Positions 27,997-36,386 of a stretch of DNA of 64,000 nt are shown in pieces. The stretch is from Oscillospiraceae bacterium (GTDB lineage Bacteria; Bacillota; Clostridia; Oscillospirales; Acutalibacteraceae): the NCBI GenBank assembly GCA_015066105.1, contig SVOY01000001.1, positions 394,127-458,126 on the forward strand, in the 5' to 3' direction. The translations under genes and the position numbers were made by a program. The notes under the pieces are model-generated. The model worked only from the letters and a program-made list of their open reading frames with translations, made no database searches and had not been told where the DNA came from. The first letter of the stretch is position 1; every line of letters starts with the position of its first letter.

Positions 27997-28890
27997 ATGC
28001 TTAACAAAGAAAAGGTTAATCTTGCCTGTGCCCCCATCGCATGGACAAACGACGATATGCCCGACCTCGGTGCCGAAAACACCTTTGAGCAGTGCGTGAG
28101 CGAAATGGCACTTGCAGGCTTCACCGGCAGCGAAATCGGCAACAAATATCCCAAGGATGTTGAAACCCTTAAGCACAAGCTTGAGGTAAGAGGTATGAGA
28201 ATCTGCAACGCCTGGTTCTCCTCACTTCTTCTTTCAGAGGGCTACGAGGCAACAATCGAAGCCTTTATCAAGCACAGAGATTTCCTTCACGCACTCGGTG
28301 CAAAGGTTATCGGTGCTTCTGAGCAGGGCAACAGTATTCAGGGCAAGGATTTAAGCATCTTCGGTGCAAAGCCCGAATACACTGAGGAGCAGTGGCAGCT
28401 CATTGCAAGGGGCTTTAACGAAATGGGCCGCCTTGCAAAGGAAAAGGGCATGTATTTCACCGTTCACCATCATATGGGCACCGGTGTGCAGACCGAGGCT
28501 GAAATTGACAAGCTTATGGAGCTTACAGACCCCGACCTTGTTTATCTTCTTTTTGATACGGGTCATCTTTCCTTCAGCGGTGAGGATGTTATCGGCGTGC
28601 TTAAAAAGTATGTAAACAGAGTCAAGCATGTTCATCTCAAGAGCATCCGTCAGAGCGTTATTGACGAGGCTAAGGTTAAGGGCTACAGCTTCCTTGACTG
28701 TGTGCGCGCAGGCTCATTCACCGTTCCCGGTGACGGCGACTTTGACTTTACTCCCGTTTTCGATATTCTTGACGAAGCAGGCTATGAAGGCTGGGTTGTT
28801 GTTGAGGCTGAGCAGGACCCCGCAGTTGCAAATCCCTATGAATATGCAGTTCTTGCAAGAAATTATATAAGAGAAAAGACAGGTCTTTAA
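27997..28890 (+). CDS. iolE: Inosose dehydratase (2-keto-myo-inositol dehydratase)
   Basis: A 297-residue TIM-barrel enzyme of the xylose-isomerase-like fold that dehydrates 2-keto-myo-inositol to the diketone used by IolD. Visible motifs are [15 protein letters not shown] at the N-terminus, [25 protein letters not shown] with metal-site residues, and [12 protein letters not shown], then KHVHLKS and VVVEAEQDP. All metal ligands (E, D, H, E) appear present. AAAGGAG precedes the ATG. A strong terminator follows, ending the three-gene iol unit. Confidence 0.92.
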   Translation: MLNKEKVNLACAPIAWTNDDMPDLGAENTFEQCVSEMALAGFTGSEIGNKYPKDVETLKHKLEVRGMRICNAWFSSLLLSEGYEATIEAFIKHRDFLHALGAKVIGASEQGNSIQGKDLSIFGAKPEYTEEQWQLIARGFNEMGRLAKEKGMYFTVHHHMGTGVQTEAEIDKLMELTDPDLVYLLFDTGHLSFSGEDVIGVLKKYVNRVKHVHLKSIRQSVIDEAKVKGYSFLDCVRAGSFTVPGDGDFDFTPVFDILDEAGYEGWVVVEAEQDPAVANPYEYAVLARNYIREKTGL

Positions 28891-28901
28891 TTAAAAGAAG
28901 T

Positions 28902-28940
28902 GCACAGTATAGGGTCAGGCCTTATACTGTGCTGATTTTT
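28902..28940 (+). terminator. Terminator of the iol operon
   Basis: GCACAGTATA (28902-28911) and TATACTGTGC (28923-28932), a perfect 10-bp stem, followed by TGATTTTT. Confidence 0.8.
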
Positions 28941-28950
28941 GAGGTGGAAT

Positions 28951-30321
28951 ATGAAGAATTTGAAGTTTTATCACCTGACTGACCTTCATTACTACGCTAA
29001 TGAAAGAATCGGCTCAAGCGGTGTTGCATATAAGCTCAAGTGTGAGCTTGACCAGAAATGTATGGCTGAAAGCGGTGCTATTGTTGATGCCGCCTTCAAG
29101 GCACTTTGTGAGGATAAGGAAATTGACATTGTTCTTATTTCCGGTGACCTTACCTTTGACGGTGAAAAGCAGAGCCACGATGCTCTTGTTGAAAAGCTGC
29201 AGAAGCTCAAGGATAACGGAAAAAGAGTTTTCACAACCTTTGCCACCCACGATTTTTATATGCACGCCCGTAAATATACCGACGAAGAGGGCGAAACCGA
29301 GCTTCCAAAATATACAAGGGCAGAGCTTCGCAATCTCTATAACGATTTCGGCTACAGCGATGCTATTGCAGAGCACAAGGGCTCCTATTCCTACTGTGTT
29401 CAGCTTTCTGAGGATGTGAGAATGCTTGCACTCAACGATGACGGAGATTTCGACGAATTCTGCGGTTATTACAACGATTTGCTCTTTTGGATAAAGCAGC
29501 AGGTTGAGGAAGCAAAAAAGGCAGGCTGTGAAATTTTTGCAATGACACACCATCCCGTTGTGGAGCCGTCACCCGTTTATCCCTTGTTTTCACACAAGGC
29601 TATGCTCGGCGGCTACGAGTTTACAACACCGTACCTTGCAGACCTCGGCATAAGATATGTTTTTGTGGGTCACACACATATTCACGATATTGACTATATC
29701 GAGAGCAAAAAGGGCAACCGACTTTATCAGATTAACACCGCATCGCTCACGGCATATCCGCTTGCATACCGTGTTGCAGAGTTCTCCGACGAAGGAATGG
29801 ATGTAAAAACCGTTCAGGTTAAGGAAATTGACTTTGACCTTGGCGGAAGAGATGTGCTTGAATATGCAAAAGAGCATTTTACTTATATGATAAAGAGCGT
29901 GTTTGATTCCATTGAGCACGATTATGAAAAATTTATTCTTCTCTCGCAGGGCTTCAGCGGAGAAGGGGATAAGCTCCGTAAGCTTCAGCCGGTTGTGCAG
30001 AAGCTTGGCACCTTTGCAAACAGACTTACCTTCAAAAAGCTTTGCGGTCTTTTCGACTGCGGCAAATATGTTGAAGCTGAAATTGCAGATAAAAGCATAA
30101 TTGAATTTATCTGTCAGGTTATTCTCAATATGTACAGCGGCCGCGAAATCTATTCGCCCGAAACGCCCGAGTACAAGGCCTTTATTCCCTTGTGCAAAAG
30201 GCTCGGCAAGGTTGTTAAGCTCAAGGATTTCCACGGAAATCCCGTTGCACTTGATAAGCTTGTTGCCGACGTGCTTTATGATGACAACGGCATTGATGAC
30301 TGGGATGCAATGCTTAAATAA
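28951..30321 (+). CDS. Cytoplasmic calcineurin-like metallophosphoesterase
   Basis: A 456-residue protein with the metallophosphatase blocks in order: HLTDLHYY (residues 8-15), LISGDLTFDGE (about 64-75), FATHDFY in place of the usual GNHD, MTHHP (about 195) and FVGHTHIHD (about 237-245). The GNHD block is altered to ATHD, which keeps the His-Asp pair. A C-terminal extension of about 180 residues is helical and of unknown role. No signal peptide or membrane segment is seen. ATG 28951 follows GAGGTGG; an upstream in-frame start overlaps that site. It starts only 11 bases after the iol terminator, so read-through could link it to inositol use. Confidence 0.82.
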   Translation: MKNLKFYHLTDLHYYANERIGSSGVAYKLKCELDQKCMAESGAIVDAAFKALCEDKEIDIVLISGDLTFDGEKQSHDALVEKLQKLKDNGKRVFTTFATHDFYMHARKYTDEEGETELPKYTRAELRNLYNDFGYSDAIAEHKGSYSYCVQLSEDVRMLALNDDGDFDEFCGYYNDLLFWIKQQVEEAKKAGCEIFAMTHHPVVEPSPVYPLFSHKAMLGGYEFTTPYLADLGIRYVFVGHTHIHDIDYIESKKGNRLYQINTASLTAYPLAYRVAEFSDEGMDVKTVQVKEIDFDLGGRDVLEYAKEHFTYMIKSVFDSIEHDYEKFILLSQGFSGEGDKLRKLQPVVQKLGTFANRLTFKKLCGLFDCGKYVEAEIADKSIIEFICQVILNMYSGREIYSPETPEYKAFIPLCKRLGKVVKLKDFHGNPVALDKLVADVLYDDNGIDDWDAMLK

Positions 30322-30330
30322 AAGGAATAA

Positions 30331-30364
30331 AAAAGCTACGGATGAGTTGAAATCCGTAGCTTTT
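30331..30364. terminator. Bidirectional terminator
   Basis: AAAAGCTACGGAT (30331-30343) and ATCCGTAGCTTTT (30352-30364), a perfect 13-bp stem with T-tracts on both strands, between the phosphoesterase gene and convergent tarJ. Confidence 0.9.
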
Positions 30365-30370
30365 ATCATA

Positions 30371-31396
30371 TTATTTTTCCCACTTCATAACGGTTTTGCC
30401 GAAGGTGTTCTGAATGTCAAAGTCAAAGGCCTCGGTTATATCCTTTATGCTTCTTACGGGGCGTACGTGACCGACCATACGGGAAAGATGCTCAACTATT
30501 TCGGGATATTTATCGTACATATCAACGGTTTTCTGAAAATCCTCACGGCCGCTTCTGCTTGAGCCGAAGATGCGAAGGCCCTTTTCAAGCACCATTCTTG
30601 TGTTTATGGGTACGGGATATTCGCTTACGCCGAGAATGGAAATTGTTCCCTCGGGGTTGATGTAGTCGATAATCTGATTGATGGCAATCTGTGAGCCGTT
30701 GCCGCCCACACATTCAAAGGCGTGGTCAACATGAAGGTCCTCGGGAATCTGTGAGGTAAGATAGGTTTCATCCGCAAAGGTGAAGTCGGCAAGCTTTTTG
30801 GGCACGATGCCGAAAACGCAAATCTTACTTTCGGGGAAAAACTTTCTAAGGAAAAGTCCCGTCATAAAGCTGAGGATACCGTCACCCCAGATGCCGATGG
30901 TGTTTCTTCTTGAATGTGCAATTTTGTCAAAGCGTGAAATTGCGTGCACGCTTACGGAAACAATCTCTGTAAAGGATGCAACCGTGGGGTCAATTCCTTC
31001 GGGGAGAAGAACGAGTCTGTCTGCGGGCAGCTGAACGTATTCCTGCATAAAGCCGTCAAAGCCGCTTGCGCGGAATTTGCTTGAGCGCAGATAGTTTTCT
31101 GCAATGATATCGTCCTTTTCCGTGGGAGTGTTGGGTATCATAACAACCATATCTCCGGGCTTGAAGGAGCCGTCGGGAGCATGTACAACCTCGCCGACTG
31201 CTTCGTGGATAAGAGCCATAGGAAGCTTTTGGGCCAGAACCTTTGCATCACGCTGACCCTGGAAGTATCTCTGGTCTGCGTGGCAGATTGAAAGATATTT
31301 GGGTCTTACGATAACATCGCTGCTGAAAATATCAATTTCTGAAAATTCAATTTCGATTTTTCTCGGCTGAGTCAATCTGTAAACTGTGTTAAGCAT
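30371..31396 (-). CDS. tarJ: Ribitol-5-phosphate 2-dehydrogenase (TarJ-like)
   Basis: A 341-residue medium-chain dehydrogenase that reduces D-ribulose 5-phosphate to ribitol 5-phosphate. The zinc-site segment SICHADQRYFQGQRD lies near residue 36, IHEAVGEVV near 63, and PGDMVVMIPNTP near 81. The cofactor domain follows from about 160 (GIWGDGILSFM). The structural-zinc Cys cluster is replaced by an extended loop (ENYLRSSKFRASGFDGFMQEY), as in TarJ. It lies 15 bases downstream of tarI on the same strand, so the pair should make CDP-ribitol. The neighbour across the shared promoter region carries a LicD transferase domain. Confidence 0.88.
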   Translation of the reverse strand: MLNTVYRLTQPRKIEIEFSEIDIFSSDVIVRPKYLSICHADQRYFQGQRDAKVLAQKLPMALIHEAVGEVVHAPDGSFKPGDMVVMIPNTPTEKDDIIAENYLRSSKFRASGFDGFMQEYVQLPADRLVLLPEGIDPTVASFTEIVSVSVHAISRFDKIAHSRRNTIGIWGDGILSFMTGLFLRKFFPESKICVFGIVPKKLADFTFADETYLTSQIPEDLHVDHAFECVGGNGSQIAINQIIDYINPEGTISILGVSEYPVPINTRMVLEKGLRIFGSSRSGREDFQKTVDMYDKYPEIVEHLSRMVGHVRPVRSIKDITEAFDFDIQNTFGKTVMKWEK

Positions 31397-31411
31397 TTAA
31401 TTTACCTCTTA

Positions 31412-32119
31412 TTAAAGTTCTTCGTCGAGCAGAGCCTTTGCAACGCGAAGGTCATAGGGATAGGTGATTTTGATGTTGTGCACCTCACCGTCAATCATAT
31501 GAACGTCATAGCCCTTCATGCTGAAAATTTTGCAGGCATCGGTGAGGATATCCTTTTCCTCCTCGGTAAGGCTGTAGTAAAGCTCCTTGAGCAGCTTGGC
31601 CTTGAAGGCCTGGGGAGTCTGACCCTGATAGAGCTTGCTTCTGTCGGGAATTGAGCTTATTGTTTCACCGTTCTGACTTTCAACAATAGTGTCGGTTGCA
31701 GGAACAACCGTGTCCGTTGCACCGTATTTGAGGGCGGCCTCAATGTTTTCGTCAATAATTCTTGCCGAAACAAAGGGGCGCACGGCGTCGTGGGTGACGA
31801 TGATTGTTTCGTCGTCAAGGCCGTCGGTTTCTTCAATATATCTGATTGAGTTCATAATGGTTTCATTTCTTGTGCTGCCGCCCTTGAGCACAAGAACCTT
31901 GTCATTTTCGGGCAGATACTTTGCAAGAAGCTCCTTGGTATAATTCACCCACTGGTCGGGGCAGAGAATTATAACCTTTCTGAATTTGCTGTTTACAAAA
32001 AACTTTTCAACTGTATGAACAATAATGGGCTTATCCTTAATTTTAAGATACTGCTTGGGCTTTTCCATATTTCCCATTCTGCTGCCAATTCCGCCGGCGG
32101 CAATTACTGCATATGTCAT
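31412..32119 (-). CDS. tarI: Ribitol-5-phosphate cytidylyltransferase (TarI/IspD-like)
   Basis: A 235-residue nucleotidyltransferase that makes CDP-ribitol from CTP and ribitol 5-phosphate. The N-terminal motif AVIAAGGIGSRMGNMEKPKQYL (residues 4-25) binds CTP, HDAVRPFVSARII (about 108-120) and TVPATDTIVES (about 135-146) follow, and YQGQTPQAFK is near 165. The family also includes IspD; TarI is favoured because tarJ is adjacent and the sequence after the CTP motif (KPIIVHTVEKF) fits TarI. It is transcribed from a promoter that lies back to back with that of the LicD fusion gene. Confidence 0.9.
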   Translation of the reverse strand: MTYAVIAAGGIGSRMGNMEKPKQYLKIKDKPIIVHTVEKFFVNSKFRKVIILCPDQWVNYTKELLAKYLPENDKVLVLKGGSTRNETIMNSIRYIEETDGLDDETIIVTHDAVRPFVSARIIDENIEAALKYGATDTVVPATDTIVESQNGETISSIPDRSKLYQGQTPQAFKAKLLKELYYSLTEEEKDILTDACKIFSMKGYDVHMIDGEVHNIKITYPYDLRVAKALLDEEL

Positions 32120-32161
32120 AAATTCACCTCAAAAAAATAATAATATAAAATAACACATATT

Positions 32162-32189
32162 ATTATACTTGTTATTGCTGTTTTGTCAA
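32162..32189 (-). promoter_or_regulatory. Promoter of tarI-tarJ
   Basis: On the minus strand, TTGACA (32189-32184) and TATAAT (32167-32162) with a 16-base spacer, 43 bases before the tarI start. Confidence 0.75.
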
Positions 32190-32211
32190 CCTTAATAATT
32201 TATATACTCGG

Positions 32212-32240
32212 TTGACAAAAAACACACTGCAAGGTATAAT
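32212..32240 (+). promoter_or_regulatory. Promoter of the LicD fusion gene
   Basis: TTGACA (32212-32217) and TATAAT (32235-32240) with a 17-base spacer. It is divergent from the tarI promoter, 22 bases away. Confidence 0.85.
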
Positions 32241-32276
32241 ATCAACGAATTATAAATAAAAAGGATTGACAGAATT

Positions 32277-34247
32277 ATGAATCAGTTTTTTTTGGACGAG
32301 CTTAATTGTGTTGCCAAGGATATAGGCAAGTACCTTACAAATCCCCGTTTTTATTGCGGTAATGAAATAAATATCATCGGTGACGAAAACGCTCTTTCGG
32401 CTTATCTTGCAGGCTACAATGCTTCTTTGCTTGATGAAGGCGACAACGGAGCGGTCAACATCATTACTCAGGGCGAGCTTCGCAACAAAAGGCTCTATGC
32501 TGAAATTGAAGAGGGCTACGGCCACAAAAACTGTCTGAGCTTCCTTAAGGACTACGATGAGTATATTGCCGGAACAGATGACAGCAGAATCAAACGCTTT
32601 TATTATATTGCCAACCTTCAGCTTGATGAATACAAGGATGAGACCTTTGCCGAGGAAAAGATTAAAAATCTTGACAAGTGGCTCACCTATGCAATGAAGA
32701 ATAAGGGCAGATTTATCTTTGTGCCCATATTCAATTTTTCAAAGCCCTTACCCGACGGTATTGCCGCCTGCTCAGAGCGTGAGCTTGAGGCGATTGCCGC
32801 GTATGACGAGGACTTTTATCAGGGCAGAATTCTCTGCAGAATGGAGGAGGTCTGCCGCAAGCACTTCAAGGGTGAAGAAAGCTATATCAAGGTTGTACGC
32901 TTTGATAACATTTTCGGCCCCCTTGTGCCCTCAACATCAAATCTCGGTCTTGATGAGGTAATTGACGAGCTGATAAATGATAACAAAATTGTTTTCTATA
33001 CATCGGATTCCCGCACCTATCATACGGGCTGTTATATAAGGCAGGCACTTACTGCCGTTTATTACGTTGACTTTATGGGTAAGGTCGGTAATGTATATAA
33101 CGCAGCAAATTACTGCTTTACAATGTATGACGTTAAAAGCGCACTTTACAGAAGCTTCAGAAAAAGAAACCCTGCCGCATCATTTGTTGACGACAGCAAC
33201 GGCGTTGTGCCTGAAAACGATTTTGACTGTCTCGGAAACATCAAAATCAGAAATCTCGGCTGGACAAGAAAGACCGCTCTTAAAGAGGCGGTTTACAGAA
33301 CGGCACTTGCAAAGTGTGACGATGAATACGACGCCAGCTTTTACGTTTCCGTTTATCAGGGCAAGCTTGACCGTATCAAGGCTCTTGAAATGGAAATTAT
33401 GCGCGAGATTGACCGCATCTGCAAAAAACACAACATTACCTATTTCCTTGTCGGCGGAACACTGCTTGGTGCCGTAAGACATAAGGGCTTCATTCCATGG
33501 GATGACGATATGGATATCGGTATGCTGCGTGACGATTACGATAAATTCCGCAAGGTCTGCCCCCAGGAGCTTCAGTCACACCTGAGCTATCAGTCTCACA
33601 TTGAAGAGACAACCTCGCACTATATTTTTGACAAGGTGCGACTCAAGGACACTTATTTCAACACAAAATTCTCCAACAGATTTGACGATATTCAGAACGG
33701 TATTTTCATTGACGTGCTTGTTTTTGATAAAACGGGCAACAACAAAAAAATTCAGAAGGCACACATCAAGCTTATCAAAATTTTCCGCAGACTTATCAAC
33801 GTCCGTTGGGTAAACATTGCAAGAAGGGGAATACACTACCGCGCATCAAAGCTGTTCCTGCCGCTTATGAGACTTGTTCCCTATAAGCTGTATCACCGCT
33901 GCCTTGACAAATCGCTCACCCTTTTCCACAAAAACAAAAAGGCGGGCTATCTCATTGACGGTGTAGGCCTCAACCTTGATAAGGGCGCCTTCCCGGCAGA
34001 ATGGTTCGGCGAATTCATTGATATGCAATATGAGGATATGACCCTCAAGGTTCCCGTCGGCTACGATAATTACCTTCGTATGTGGTACGGCGATAATTAT
34101 ATGCAGCTTCTGCCGCTTTCCTCACGCTTCTCGGGCCACAAGCTTCTCCGCCTTGACCTGGGTAAATACATTCTTCCCGAAACCGAAGAAATGACCGCTC
34201 ACGAAAACCATCTTCTCGGTGAGCTTTACGAGGATACCCTTGAATAA
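32277..34247 (+). CDS. Fusion of a degenerate SDR-like domain and a LicD phosphotransferase
   Basis: A 656-residue protein. Residues about 25-345 have the layout of a nucleotide-sugar epimerase/SDR domain (INIIGDENALSAYLAG, VVRFDNIFGPLVPSTSN, NVYNAANY), but the Gly-rich Rossmann motif is not intact and no Y-x3-K is clear, so it may be inactive. Residues about 368-630 are a LicD domain: FLVGGTLLGAVRHKGFIPWD with the following DDDMDIG metal motif near 407-413, ending in LPLSSRFSGH. LicD proteins move phosphocholine or similar groups from CDP carriers and are related to fukutin/FKRP, which transfer ribitol phosphate. The tarI-tarJ genes are divergent next door, so CDP-ribitol is the likely donor (inference). 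No membrane segment is seen. Confidence 0.82.
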   Translation: MNQFFLDELNCVAKDIGKYLTNPRFYCGNEINIIGDENALSAYLAGYNASLLDEGDNGAVNIITQGELRNKRLYAEIEEGYGHKNCLSFLKDYDEYIAGTDDSRIKRFYYIANLQLDEYKDETFAEEKIKNLDKWLTYAMKNKGRFIFVPIFNFSKPLPDGIAACSERELEAIAAYDEDFYQGRILCRMEEVCRKHFKGEESYIKVVRFDNIFGPLVPSTSNLGLDEVIDELINDNKIVFYTSDSRTYHTGCYIRQALTAVYYVDFMGKVGNVYNAANYCFTMYDVKSALYRSFRKRNPAASFVDDSNGVVPENDFDCLGNIKIRNLGWTRKTALKEAVYRTALAKCDDEYDASFYVSVYQGKLDRIKALEMEIMREIDRICKKHNITYFLVGGTLLGAVRHKGFIPWDDDMDIGMLRDDYDKFRKVCPQELQSHLSYQSHIEETTSHYIFDKVRLKDTYFNTKFSNRFDDIQNGIFIDVLVFDKTGNNKKIQKAHIKLIKIFRRLINVRWVNIARRGIHYRASKLFLPLMRLVPYKLYHRCLDKSLTLFHKNKKAGYLIDGVGLNLDKGAFPAEWFGEFIDMQYEDMTLKVPVGYDNYLRMWYGDNYMQLLPLSSRFSGHKLLRLDLGKYILPETEEMTAHENHLLGELYEDTLE

Positions 34248-34264
34248 AAATAAAATGTATTGGA

Positions 34265-34292
34265 AAACACGGGTCTTGCACCTGTGTTTTTT
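34265..34292 (+). terminator. Terminator of the LicD fusion gene
   Basis: AAACACGGGT (34265-34274) and ACCTGTGTTT (34280-34289), followed by further Ts. Confidence 0.7.
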
Positions 34293-34332
34293 GATTATTG
34301 AGCGGTTTTCGGTTTATTTTGACGGTTATTTC

Positions 34333-34373
34333 TTGACATAAGTTTTATTTAATAGTATTATATCCTATAATAC
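34333..34373 (+). promoter_or_regulatory. Promoter of the rnj operon with an overlapping palindrome
   Basis: TTGACA (34333-34338) and TATTAT (34356-34361) with a 17-base spacer. A perfect 8-bp inverted repeat, GTATTATA/TATAATAC with a 3-base centre (34355-34373), covers the -10 box and could bind a regulator. Confidence 0.65.
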
Positions 34374-34459
34374 CATTACTATGGGCAATTAGCGTCTTGA
34401 TTATTTTAAACGGATTTATATATATGAAAATTTTAAAAAAAGGAGTGTTAGGCAGTTAA

Positions 34460-36385
34460 ATGAGTGAGAACAAACAAAACAACACAAAGACCCGAAAGAA
34501 AACACAGCAGAAGCCTGCTTCCGTAAAAAAAGACAATACGCAGAAAAACGATAAGGCAACCAACGTGCCTCAGGAAAAAAAGAAGGGCAAGGCTGTTTCG
34601 CAGACGAAAAAGCAGACAGCTGCCGCTCAGGGCAAAAGCACAAAAAAATCTTCACCTGCTATGCAGAAAAAGAATAAGGCGCCTTCGGGAAAAACCAAAA
34701 AACGCAGCACTAAGAACAAAGCTGCTGCCGAGCCCATAAAAATTGCTTTTCTCGGCGGCCTCAATGAGGTCGGAAAGAATATTACCGTGTTCCAGTACAA
34801 GGAGGATATTCTTATTGTTGACAGCGGCCTTGCCTTCCCCGATGAGGATATGCCCGGCATTGACCTTGTAATTCCCGATTTTACCTATCTTGAGAAAAAT
34901 GCGGATAAAATCAAGGCTATATGCATTACTCACGGACATGAGGACCATATAGGCTCGCTTGCATATTTGCTTAAAAAGGTGAATATTCCCGTTTACAGCA
35001 CAAGGCTTACAAACGGCCTTATTGAAGGGAAGCTGAAGGAGCACGGGCTTCTCGGCAGCGCAAGGCTCAATGTTGTAAAAGCCGGTGAGTGCGTAAAAGC
35101 AGGCGAATTCACTGTTGAATTCATTCACGTCAACCATTCAATTCCCGATGCGGTGGGCTTTGCGATAAAGTGTGACGGCGGCACGGTTGTGCACACGGGC
35201 GACTTTAAAATTGACACCACACCCATTGACGGCGGAATGATTGACCTTGCACGCTTTGCCGAGCTCGGCAAGGAGGGCGTGCTTTGTATGATGGCCGATT
35301 CAACCAACGCGGAAAGGCACGGATATACCGAGAGCGAAAGCAAGGTGGGTGCATCCTTTGAGCTTCTTTTCAGAAAGGCCGAAAAAAGGCGCATCATTGT
35401 TGCAACCTTTGCTTCAAACATCCACCGTGTTCAGCAGATAATCAATGTTGCCGCAGAGCTCGGCAGAAAGGTTGCCCTTTCGGGCAGAAGCCTTGAAAAC
35501 GTTGTTGCCGTTGCCGCAGAGCTCGGCTATCTCAAGGTTCCCGAGGGTATACTCATAAAGCTTGATATGATTAACCGCTATGCCGACCATGAGGTTGTGC
35601 TTATCACAACGGGCAGTCAGGGCGAGCCTATGTCGGCACTTACGAGAATGGCCTTTTCCGACCACCGCAAGGTTTTTGTCGGCCCTAACGATTACGTTAT
35701 TATTTCGGCAACGCCCATCCCCGGCAACGAAAAAACCGTCAGCAGGGTTGTCAACGAGCTTATGAAGCTCGGCGCCGAGGTTGTTTATGAAAAGATGTAT
35801 GACGTACACGTTTCGGGTCACGCCTGCCGTGAGGAGCTTAAAATGATGCTCGGCATTGTCAGACCGCAGTATTTTGTTCCCGTTCACGGTGAGCAGAAGC
35901 ATCTTTTAAAGCACGCTGAGCTTGCCGAGTCCGTGGGAATTCCCTCCTCAAACATTGTAATCGCCGATAACGGTATGCTTCTTGAGGTTTCACAAAAGCA
36001 TATCAAAAAAATCGGCACCGTGCCCGCAGGCAGAATATTTGTTGACGGCTACGGTGTTGGCGACGTCGGCTCCGTTGTTCTTCGCGACAGAAAGCACCTT
36101 GCCGAGGACGGTATAATTATTGTTGTTGCAACGGTCGACAGCGTATCGGGCGACCTTGTTTCGGGACCCGATATCGTTTCGCGAGGCTTTGTATTCGTTA
36201 AGGAAAACGAGGAGCTTATCGAAGAGGCAAAAGCCACGGCTTATAACGTCATAATGCGTTGCTTTGACAGAAATATTACGGATTGGGGCTCAATCAAAAG
36301 CCGTGTACGTGACGAGGTTTCAAGGCTTATGTATGAAAAAACCAAGAGAAGCCCCATGATTCTTCCCATACTTATGGAGATTTAA
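34460..36385 (+). CDS. rnj: Ribonuclease J
   Basis: A 641-residue RNase J, a 5'-3' exonuclease and endonuclease for mRNA decay and rRNA processing. The first 90 or so residues are a Lys/Gln/Ser-rich low-complexity extension absent from typical RNase J (about 555 residues). The metallo-beta-lactamase fold then starts at KIAFLGGLNEVGKN, with ITHGHEDHIGSL (about 155-166), the phosphate-site VHTGDFKID, and SGHA followed by VHGEQKHL near the end of the core. The C-terminal domain includes RDRKHLAEDGII and RGFVFVKE. The ATG at 34460 is preceded by AAAAGGAG with long spacing (about 15 bases). It is the first gene of a long housekeeping run. Confidence 0.94.
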   Translation: MSENKQNNTKTRKKTQQKPASVKKDNTQKNDKATNVPQEKKKGKAVSQTKKQTAAAQGKSTKKSSPAMQKKNKAPSGKTKKRSTKNKAAAEPIKIAFLGGLNEVGKNITVFQYKEDILIVDSGLAFPDEDMPGIDLVIPDFTYLEKNADKIKAICITHGHEDHIGSLAYLLKKVNIPVYSTRLTNGLIEGKLKEHGLLGSARLNVVKAGECVKAGEFTVEFIHVNHSIPDAVGFAIKCDGGTVVHTGDFKIDTTPIDGGMIDLARFAELGKEGVLCMMADSTNAERHGYTESESKVGASFELLFRKAEKRRIIVATFASNIHRVQQIINVAAELGRKVALSGRSLENVVAVAAELGYLKVPEGILIKLDMINRYADHEVVLITTGSQGEPMSALTRMAFSDHRKVFVGPNDYVIISATPIPGNEKTVSRVVNELMKLGAEVVYEKMYDVHVSGHACREELKMMLGIVRPQYFVPVHGEQKHLLKHAELAESVGIPSSNIVIADNGMLLEVSQKHIKKIGTVPAGRIFVDGYGVGDVGSVVLRDRKHLAEDGIIIVVATVDSVSGDLVSGPDIVSRGFVFVKENEELIEEAKATAYNVIMRCFDRNITDWGSIKSRVRDEVSRLMYEKTKRSPMILPILMEI

Positions 36386-36386
36386 A

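Noticed and set aside
31412..32119. Calling the cytidylyltransferase IspD
   Set aside because: Adjacent tarJ and the family pattern favour TarI; IspD would not normally pair with a ribitol dehydrogenase.
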